The notes under the pieces are model-generated. The model was not told where the DNA came from, ran no database searches, and saw nothing but the letters and a program-made list of their open reading frames with translations. From contig JACRMP010000009.1 of assembly GCA_016214885.1 (NCBI GenBank), positions 1-34,403 on the forward strand: DNA of 34,403 nucleotides. Direction: 5' to 3'. Source of the stretch: Candidatus Gottesmanbacteria bacterium (lineage in GTDB: Bacteria > Patescibacteriota > Microgenomatia > UBA10105 > UBA927). The position numbers and the translations under genes were made by a program. Below are positions 28,095 to 34,403 of this stretch, one piece after another (positions within the stretch are counted from its first letter, which is position 1; each line of letters begins with the position of its first letter).

Positions 28095-28958
28095 ATGAGC
28101 TCACTTACTGCTAATTCATACAATACCGGTTTTTTGCCCACCTGGTGCCCGGGGTGCGGCGATTTCGGGATATGGAAGTCACTACAGGGTGCATTTGCCA
28201 GTTTAGGGATCGGCCCGGATGACGGATTGGTAGTATACGGCATAGGATGCCATGGGAACATGTATGATTGGATGAGGATGTACGGGTTTGCCGGTCTCCA
28301 TGGTAGGGCGCTCCCGGTAGCGCAGGGCGCTAAGCTTGCCAACCATAACCTGCCGGTTGTTGTGGTGTCGGGCGACGGGGATTGTCTGGGAGAAGGAGGC
28401 AATCACTTCATGCATGCGGCCAAGAGAAACCCCGATGTGACGGTAATACTTCACGATAATCAGGTATACGGACTTACGACAGGACAGGCATCACCAACCG
28501 CAAAACCAGGTTTTAAGACTAAGTCCACTCCGGAGGGGGCAACCGATGCGCCGATGAATCCGTTGGCTCTAGCAATCGTATCGGGAGCAACTTTTGTCGC
28601 CCGTGGATTTGCGGGAGATCTGCCGGGGCTAACTGCTATTATGGTAGAAGCAATGAAGCACAAGGGATTTGCGGTAGTCGACGTATTGCAACCCTGCGTG
28701 ACGTTTGATAAAGTACACACGTACCAGTGGTACCGGCAAAGATTATATAAGCTGGAAGCGGAAGGACATGTCCCTGATAATAAATTGAAGGCGCTCGAAA
28801 AAGCGATGGAATGGGGAGATAAAATTCCGCTTGGTATTTTTTACAAAGAAGACAAACCGACCAGTGAAGGTTTGGAACCTGCACTTTCCGGAGCCCCGCT
28901 TGTCAGCTTACCTCTTGAAGTGGCGCACTGGGACAAGCTGTTAAATGAGTTTGTGTGA
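28095..28958 (+). CDS. 2-oxoacid:ferredoxin oxidoreductase beta subunit
   Basis: LPTWCPGCGDFGIWKSLQGAF, GIGCHGNMYDW, VVSGDGDCLGEGGNHFMHAAKRNPDVTVILHDNQVYGLTTGQASPT. Confidence 0.94.
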   Translation: MSSLTANSYNTGFLPTWCPGCGDFGIWKSLQGAFASLGIGPDDGLVVYGIGCHGNMYDWMRMYGFAGLHGRALPVAQGAKLANHNLPVVVVSGDGDCLGEGGNHFMHAAKRNPDVTVILHDNQVYGLTTGQASPTAKPGFKTKSTPEGATDAPMNPLALAIVSGATFVARGFAGDLPGLTAIMVEAMKHKGFAVVDVLQPCVTFDKVHTYQWYRQRLYKLEAEGHVPDNKLKALEKAMEWGDKIPLGIFYKEDKPTSEGLEPALSGAPLVSLPLEVAHWDKLLNEFV

Positions 28959-28986
28959 GTTAATTTTCTTTTCTATAAATCGGGTG

Positions 28987-29014
28987 TTGACATTTATTTA
29001 GCACTTGGTATACT
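28987..29014 (+). promoter_or_regulatory. sigma70-type promoter of lon
   Basis: TTGACA (28987-28992), 16-nt spacer, TATACT (29009-29014). Confidence 0.85.
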
Positions 29015-29024
29015 AGAGTGCTAA
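28998..29024 (+). promoter_or_regulatory. CIRCE-like (HrcA) operator overlapping the lon promoter
   Basis: TTAGCACTT-N9-GAGTGCTAA versus consensus TTAGCACTC-N9-GAGTGCTAA (one mismatch). Confidence 0.88.
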
Positions 29025-29032
29025 ATACCCTT

Positions 29033-31456
29033 ATGAGTACTTCATTAGACAATCCAAACCAAATTCTTCCAGTCGTTCCTATCCGTGATGGCATCGTATT
29101 TCCGGGAACGGAAATGATACTTACCTTCGGCCGTCAGCGGTCTGTCGCTGCTATCGAAGCGGCGCAAAACGCAGGAAAAAGGGTGGTTCTGGTGATGCAA
29201 CGAAATCCCAGTATAAATGATCCGACTCCCAGCGACTTAAATCAGATAGGTACGGTGGGAGAGATTGTGCAGATGATGCGTAATGAAGGCGAGATAAACG
29301 CACTTGTCCGTGGTATTTCTAAGGTGGAGCTTACTTCCTATGAAGCAGTTGAGCCTTTTTTTGTCGCACGGGTTGCAGAAGTTGCTGATGTCATAGAAGA
29401 AGACGAAGAAACCAAGGCACTGTTTAATCACCTCACCGGTCAGCTTCGGCAAGCAGTCAAGCTTGGCAAAACGATGGATTTTCTGACATTTATGAACATT
29501 ATGTCCGGTATGTCTCCCGTTACTCTGTCGTATCAACTGGCAGGGGTTCTGGACACCAAACCCAGTGAACGGCAGGAGCTATTGGAGATCAATTCCGTGA
29601 AGGCCCGCTTTGAGAAGGAAGCGGCATATTTGGCTAAAGAGGTGAAAGTGCTGGAGCTGGAGCGAAAGATTGCTACCAAGACTCAGGAAAAGTTTGAAAA
29701 GAACGTCAAAGAGCAGGTGCTTAGAGAGCGCATTAAAACCATCGAAAAAGAGCTGGGTGATGACGATGAAAACAAAGAGTTTAAAGAGTTGGCCGACAAA
29801 ATTAAAAAAGCCGGTATGCCGCTCGAAGTGCGCGAAAAGGCAGAAAAAGAGCTCCGCAGATTAACACAAATGTCACAGTATAATCCGGAAGCTTCGTATG
29901 TCCGTACGTACCTCGACTGGCTTGTCGAAGTGCCGTGGATGGAAACCGAGACGGGCAAAGTAAATCTTACCGATGCAGAAAAGGTTTTAAACCAGGACCA
30001 CTACGCATTAGCAAAGATTAAGGAACGCATACTGGAGTTCCTTGCGGTTATGAAGCTTCGGAATGCTTCCGAGGAAGCTCCGGCAAAAACGACAAAGACC
30101 GACAAAAAAGAGGAAGCCAAGCCGGCTGGTAAAGGCAGTAAGTCAGCGCCCACCATTTTGTGTTTTGTCGGGCCGCCCGGAGTGGGAAAGACTTCTATCG
30201 GTAAATCTATAGCACGCAGCCTGGGGAGAAAGTTTGTAAAAATGTCATTGGGTGGTATCCGTGACGAGGCAGAAATCCGTGGGCACCGGAGAACCTATGT
30301 AGGCGCCATGCCGGGACGCATCATCCAGGGTATAAAACAAGCGGGAACCAAAAGCCCGGTGTTCATGCTGGACGAAATAGACAAAGTGGGAGCCGACTTC
30401 CGTGGTGATCCGTCTTCCGCCCTTCTTGAGGCGCTCGATCCGGAACAGAACTATGCATTCTCTGATCATTACTTGGAAGTGCCGTACGATCTATCGGAAG
30501 TGTTTTTTATTACCACCTGCAACCAGTTGGATACTATCCCTCCGGCGCTGCGGGACCGTCTGGAAATCATCCGGTTTGCCGGATATACGGAAGATGAGAA
30601 GTTCCATATTGCAAGCGATTACCTGTTTGAGAAACAGCGCGTGATCCACGGCGTGCCCAAGGGTGTCGTCGAACTTTCCGATGAGGCGCTGCGTGAAATA
30701 ATCCGCCGTTACACCAGAGAAGCGGGTGTGCGTAATTTGGAGAGGGAAGTGGCGACACTATTTAGAAAGACCGCTAAAAAAATCGCAGAGGTGGAAACCA
30801 AGGACAGGAAGAAATATAAGATCGACCCTGATGATCTACAGTCCTATCTGGGTCCCACAAAATTTACCTCATCACTTGCCGAGAAAAAGGATGAAGTAGG
30901 CATGTCGACTGGTTTGGCCTGGACGGAAGCTGGCGGAGATATTCTGTTTATCGAAGTAGCACTCATGCCGGGCAGAGGGACACTTATCCTGACGGGGCAA
31001 CTCGGAGACGTGATGAAAGAATCAGCCCAGGCCGCCATGTCATATGTGCGGAGCCGCTGGAAGGCGCTCAAATTGCCGGAGAAGTTTTATCAGAAACTTG
31101 ATGTGCATGTTCATGTACCCGAAGGCGCAGTCCCCAAAGACGGCCCGTCTGCAGGAGCAGCAATTGCTACCGCCATAGTATCCGCACTCAGCAAGAAACC
31201 CGCACGCAGATTAGTCGCCATGACAGGCGAGATAACACTGCGAGGCAGAGTGCTTGAAATAGGGGGAGTCAAAGAAAAGATGATAGCTGCCCACCGCGCG
31301 GGTATAAAGGAAGTGATACTGCCGAAGAACAATAAAAAAGATCTGGAAGATATCCCGAAAGCGGTGATAAGTGACCTCAAGTTCAACTTTGTCGAACACA
31401 TGGACGAGGTGCTGAAAGTAGCAATCCCCGGGCTTAAGTTTTCTGCAAAATCCTAA
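29033..31456 (+). CDS. lon: ATP-dependent protease Lon
   Basis: [48 protein letters not shown], catalytic [14 protein letters not shown] and [14 protein letters not shown]. Confidence 0.97.
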   Translation: MSTSLDNPNQILPVVPIRDGIVFPGTEMILTFGRQRSVAAIEAAQNAGKRVVLVMQRNPSINDPTPSDLNQIGTVGEIVQMMRNEGEINALVRGISKVELTSYEAVEPFFVARVAEVADVIEEDEETKALFNHLTGQLRQAVKLGKTMDFLTFMNIMSGMSPVTLSYQLAGVLDTKPSERQELLEINSVKARFEKEAAYLAKEVKVLELERKIATKTQEKFEKNVKEQVLRERIKTIEKELGDDDENKEFKELADKIKKAGMPLEVREKAEKELRRLTQMSQYNPEASYVRTYLDWLVEVPWMETETGKVNLTDAEKVLNQDHYALAKIKERILEFLAVMKLRNASEEAPAKTTKTDKKEEAKPAGKGSKSAPTILCFVGPPGVGKTSIGKSIARSLGRKFVKMSLGGIRDEAEIRGHRRTYVGAMPGRIIQGIKQAGTKSPVFMLDEIDKVGADFRGDPSSALLEALDPEQNYAFSDHYLEVPYDLSEVFFITTCNQLDTIPPALRDRLEIIRFAGYTEDEKFHIASDYLFEKQRVIHGVPKGVVELSDEALREIIRRYTREAGVRNLEREVATLFRKTAKKIAEVETKDRKKYKIDPDDLQSYLGPTKFTSSLAEKKDEVGMSTGLAWTEAGGDILFIEVALMPGRGTLILTGQLGDVMKESAQAAMSYVRSRWKALKLPEKFYQKLDVHVHVPEGAVPKDGPSAGAAIATAIVSALSKKPARRLVAMTGEITLRGRVLEIGGVKEKMIAAHRAGIKEVILPKNNKKDLEDIPKAVISDLKFNFVEHMDEVLKVAIPGLKFSAKS

Positions 31457-31459
31457 TGG

Positions 31460-32404
31460 CTATTTAGACAGGTATTCGTAAACCACCTTAGATACTTCTG
31501 CCATAAGGGCATCTGTCTGTTCGTTTTCTGCAGTTCCCTTGGTGAATATTCCTATGTAATAGGTGGTCTTGCCGTCGGTAATTATCCCCGCATCATGGAT
31601 AACCCCCACCTCTGTCCCTATTTTGTGGTAGGTGATGGCCTTATCCGGAAGTTTGGCAGGGAGCCGGGTTTCGTGGTCGGTGTCCTTAAGGAACGAAAGC
31701 ATTTCCTGGGTGTGAGCGTTGTCGGTGATTTTTCCGTCATGGATCATGCGGAAAAGCTTGGCGATATCCTGATTGGAGGTATTGTTTTTTACCATGTCGG
31801 TTTGGGTGAGTCCCCATTGGGTAGCAAGATCGGCAAGTTTGGTAAATCCGATAGTGTGGTTGGCAAGTATGTAGGCTGCGGTATTGTCGCTTTGTTTGAT
31901 CATGAGCTTGGCAAGCGTTTTTATGGAATACACGGTCCCCGGTTTATCGTAACGGATTGATCCTGTGCCGTAATCCTGTACGTCTGCCGCCTGCAGGGTG
32001 ATGGTATCATCAAGGTCTATGTCGCCTTTGTTGGCTAAGTAATACAACGCGGCAAGAATGGGGAGTTTGTTTATCGATGCGGCAATAAATATTTCCGCTT
32101 CACTCTGCCGAAGGGCGAAATCCGATCCGTAATCTTCGATGACTATGGAGTAATCGTTCCACTCATCATTAATTACGGTATTTATTTTTTGTGCCAAATC
32201 ATCCGGCGTTTTTTTCTTCTGGAAAAAAGTGAATTTTTTGGGGGCCTGTGTGGGTTGGACTATCGGTGTATCGGGAATGGGAGAGATGATTGTTTCTTTT
32301 CTGCCGAAGATCATTTTGTAAGCGCCTATACTAAGCCAGATCATAAAAAGAAGAAAAAGGATAAAACGGAGCCATCTGTTTTTCTTTTTGCGGGGCGCAT
32401 CCAT
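31460..32404 (-). CDS. membrane-anchored class-A-beta-lactamase-like serine hydrolase
   Basis: N-terminal TM; SINK (SxxK), QSDN (SDN), HKIGT (KTG-like). Confidence 0.8.
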   Translation of the reverse strand: MDAPRKKKNRWLRFILFLLFMIWLSIGAYKMIFGRKETIISPIPDTPIVQPTQAPKKFTFFQKKKTPDDLAQKINTVINDEWNDYSIVIEDYGSDFALRQSEAEIFIAASINKLPILAALYYLANKGDIDLDDTITLQAADVQDYGTGSIRYDKPGTVYSIKTLAKLMIKQSDNTAAYILANHTIGFTKLADLATQWGLTQTDMVKNNTSNQDIAKLFRMIHDGKITDNAHTQEMLSFLKDTDHETRLPAKLPDKAITYHKIGTEVGVIHDAGIITDGKTTYYIGIFTKGTAENEQTDALMAEVSKVVYEYLSK

Positions 32405-32442
32405 GCCAAGATTGTACCATTTTTATTCGATCGATCAGAAAA

Positions 32443-32555
32443 CCATGAGTCTTAGCTCACGGATGAATGATCGCCCGGATCCGCCAACTGGCGGAGGAGG
32501 TGAGAGAAACTCATTAGTTTCGCTTGAAACCATGGGCGTTAGCCCATGGAGTTTC
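32443..32555. repeat. cluster of four intergenic palindromes
   Basis: CCATGAG-tcttag-CTCACGG (32443-32462), TCCGCC-AACT-GGCGGA (32480-32495), GAAACT-CATT-AGTTTC (32506-32521), GAAACCATGGGC-GTTA-GCCCATGGAGTTTC (32526-32555). Confidence 0.75.
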
Positions 32556-32556
32556 C

Positions 32557-32585
32557 TTGTAATTGGCTTACAGGAGTACTATACT
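32557..32585 (+). promoter_or_regulatory. promoter of the purine nucleoside phosphorylase gene
   Basis: TTGTAA, 17-nt spacer, TATACT, then 7 nt to the ATG. Confidence 0.7.
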
Positions 32586-32592
32586 CGGCGGA

Positions 32593-33543
32593 ATGGTTCA
32601 AAAGGAGCACCATCACGTATATCCCCGTGAACAGCCTGTATTTTTTAATGCGGAAGAATACCGGCACCGCATAGACCATGCAGCCAGCTTTATCAAAGAG
32701 AGGTTGCCCAAAGATTTTGTCCCCAAAGCGGTAGTGACTCTGGGTTCCGGCGGGTTGGGGGCTATTGCCGAGAGCATGGAAAAAGTAGCTACAATCCCGT
32801 ATGGCGATATCCCCGGATTTTTTAAGCCCACAGTGGTAGGTCACGCAGGCAATCTGATAGCCGGCTACATTGAAGGTGTTCCGGTCATCGGGTATCAGGG
32901 GAGGCGGCACTATTACGAGGACGGCGGGCAACCAAACCAGGTGGTAGCACTCAAAGATGTGGTGTTCCCGGTATATGTTGCCCGTGCGCTTGGAGCTGAT
33001 TTATACATTGCCACCAATGCAGCGGGGGGATTAAACCCTGCGCAAAAACCCGGTGACCTGATGACGATCACTTCCCATATCGATATATATTTCCCCAATG
33101 TACTGCTTGGTCCGCAGGTGGACTTTATGAATGCGATGCGGTTCCAGCCCCAACACGGGCAATACAATAAAGATTTGCGAGCACTCGTAAATCAAGCTGC
33201 GCACCGGGTGGGAGAGGGTAACCGGGTCCATCAGGGAGTATATGCAGCGCTTACCGGGCCCACATTTGAATCCAATGCAGACTCCCTGTTGCTGAGAAAA
33301 AATGGCGCTGATGCGGTGGGCATGTCGACGGTTCCGGAGATAATCACTGCTTCCAATATCGGCATGGAAACGTTGGGGATTTCGCTTATTTCTAATGTGA
33401 TTGCCGCTGATGGTACTAATGCCACGAGTCATGAGGAGGTGACGGCGGCACTGGAAGATCCGGCTACCCGCAAGCGGGCAACAAGCGTGCTTCATGAATT
33501 TTTCCGTCTGTATGCCCAAACGTTAGCTAGCCCGCAACGCTGA
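32593..33543 (+). CDS. purine nucleoside phosphorylase (PNP/MTAP family)
   Basis: VVTLGSGGLGAIAE, VVGHAGNLIAGYIEGVPVIGYQGRRHYYEDG, IATNAAGGLNPAQKPGDLMTITSHID, GTNATSHEEV. Confidence 0.92.
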   Translation: MVQKEHHHVYPREQPVFFNAEEYRHRIDHAASFIKERLPKDFVPKAVVTLGSGGLGAIAESMEKVATIPYGDIPGFFKPTVVGHAGNLIAGYIEGVPVIGYQGRRHYYEDGGQPNQVVALKDVVFPVYVARALGADLYIATNAAGGLNPAQKPGDLMTITSHIDIYFPNVLLGPQVDFMNAMRFQPQHGQYNKDLRALVNQAAHRVGEGNRVHQGVYAALTGPTFESNADSLLLRKNGADAVGMSTVPEIITASNIGMETLGISLISNVIAADGTNATSHEEVTAALEDPATRKRATSVLHEFFRLYAQTLASPQR

Positions 33544-33567
33544 GAAAATATTGGTATACTGATCGTT

Positions 33568-34041
33568 ATGAGCCGAATAGTTATCCGCAGGGCAACCCTC
33601 AAAGATCTTGACGCTATATGTACGCTTAGCCAGTACCTCTTTGATCATGAACGCCAGTTTACCGATGAATATCATATGGCATGGTCGCAGGAGCCTGCGG
33701 GCAGGAAGTTTTTTACTAAATGCCTCCGAAGCCGGAAGTCATTTACACTTCTTGCGGTAAGCGACGGAAAAGTAGTGGGATATATTCTGATAAAGTTATT
33801 AACGTTCGCATGGCGGGACTTTAACCCGATAGCGGAAGTGACGAATGTAAGTGTAGATCCCATGTACCGTGGTCAGGGGATAGGCACCAGGCTGTTTACC
33901 CGCGCTATTGATCTAGCCAAAAAGCGGGGAGCCAAACGGATGAGTGTGGAAGCACTCACCGATAACCTCGCCGCCGTGCGCTTCTATAAGCGTTTGGGGT
34001 TTTCGGACTTCAGCGAAACCCGCCTCATGAAGCTCCAGTAA
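33568..34041 (+). CDS. GNAT-family N-acetyltransferase
   Basis: VVGYILIKLL...EVTNVSVDPMYRGQGIGTRLFTRAIDLAKKRGAKRMSVEALTDNLAAVRFYKRLGF. Confidence 0.93.
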   Translation: MSRIVIRRATLKDLDAICTLSQYLFDHERQFTDEYHMAWSQEPAGRKFFTKCLRSRKSFTLLAVSDGKVVGYILIKLLTFAWRDFNPIAEVTNVSVDPMYRGQGIGTRLFTRAIDLAKKRGAKRMSVEALTDNLAAVRFYKRLGFSDFSETRLMKLQ

Positions 34042-34131
34042 TTATTTGAGAGTGTTCATTTTTTAAAAGCTCCGTTCGTTAAGCTCCGCACTTTACGATC
34101 CATTCCCATGGGAGTATTAGTGCGGGTTAAT

Positions 34132-34271
34132 GCCGCGTAGTCGCGGCCAGTCCAGGAGTTAACGCCTAAATTATGGTAAAATAGCGCTATAGCCCCGTTC
34201 GCAGTCCAGGAGTTAATGAGTCAATTCTCATTGACGAATATTACTCCTGGTGAGTGTCGCGTAATCGCGAC
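34132..34271 (+). repeat. hairpin and direct-repeat cluster upstream of tRNA-Glu
   Basis: GCCGCG-TAGT-CGCGGC (34132-34147); CAGTCCAGGAGTTAA twice (34148-34162, 34202-34216); long hairpin CCAGGAGT...ACTCCTGG (34206-34250); GTCGCG-TAAT-CGCGAC (34256-34271). Confidence 0.8.
34191..34201 (+). other. partial copy of the tRNA-Glu 5' end (AGCCCCGTTCG)
   Basis: Identical to 34327-34337 at the intact tRNA; a second piece CTAGCGGCC is at 34273-34281. Confidence 0.65.
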
Positions 34272-34327
34272 GCTAGCGGCCGGAGGTGTACTATAAGAAG
34301 CAAGAGATTCGTTAACAAGTAAATAGA

Positions 34328-34401
34328 GCCCCGTTCGTCTAGCGGCCTAGGACGGTTCCTTCTCAAGGAACAAATCGCCGGTTCGAATCCGGCACGGGGT
34401 A
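34328..34401 (+). tRNA. tRNA-Glu (anticodon CUC)
   Basis: Acceptor GCCCCGT/ACGGGGT, anticodon arm GTTCC-TTCTCAA-GGAAC, T-arm GCCGG-TTCGAAT-CCGGC. Confidence 0.94.
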
Positions 34402-34403
34402 CA

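Noticed and set aside
34191-34281. Intron within a tRNA-Glu gene
   Set aside because: Sequence after CTAGCGGCC (GGAGGTGTACTATAAG) does not continue the tRNA, so the split copy is not a functional spliced gene; a complete tRNA lies downstream.
1-34403. Recoded TGA (as in Gracilibacteria/Absconditabacteria)
   Set aside because: TGA terminates many genes at the expected end, including ATGA overlaps (17440-17443, 18378-18381, 21206-21209); no in-frame TGA is needed for the recognised proteins apart from the RNHCP frame problem.
1-34403. CRISPR array, prophage or complete insertion sequence
   Set aside because: No regularly spaced repeats, no cas, integrase, transposase or phage structural motifs in any ORF.

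Overview
The window is a dense, mostly housekeeping bacterial chromosome segment. It uses the standard TGA-stop code: many ATGA stop/start overlaps, e.g. 17440-17443 and 21206-21209. Gene style suggests a Patescibacteria/CPR-like genome (small overlapping genes, KorAB plus a SUF operon, DUF5666 and DUF2079 proteins), but this is inference. Recognisable content: era, an ECF sigma operon, a MutY-like glycosylase, a MazG-like enzyme, a RecB-type PD-(D/E)XK nuclease, EamA and MFS transporters, HAD and dNK-like enzymes, an RNHCP gene with a problematic 5' end, DUF1697, a candidate pentein-fold hydrolase, a RecD/Dda-like helicase, engB, a DUF2079-GT2-LAB_N operon, cupredoxin, VOC, GreA, DUF378, PIG-L deacetylase, sufC-B-D-Rieske-sufS-sufU, ferredoxin, korAB, lon behind a CIRCE-like operator, a class-A-beta-lactamase-like serine hydrolase, a purine nucleoside phosphorylase, GNAT, tRNA-Gln(CUG) and tRNA-Glu(CUC). 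No CRISPR array, transposase or obvious prophage was seen. The most unusual signals are: (1) hairpin elements sandwiched between an intact tRNA gene and a partial copy of the same tRNA, at both tRNA loci; (2) at least 11 genes with a -10 hexamer exactly 6-7 nt before the ATG, implying widespread leaderless mRNAs; (3) a cysteine-free, C-terminally truncated MutY; (4) a CIRCE-like operator overlapping the lon promoter.
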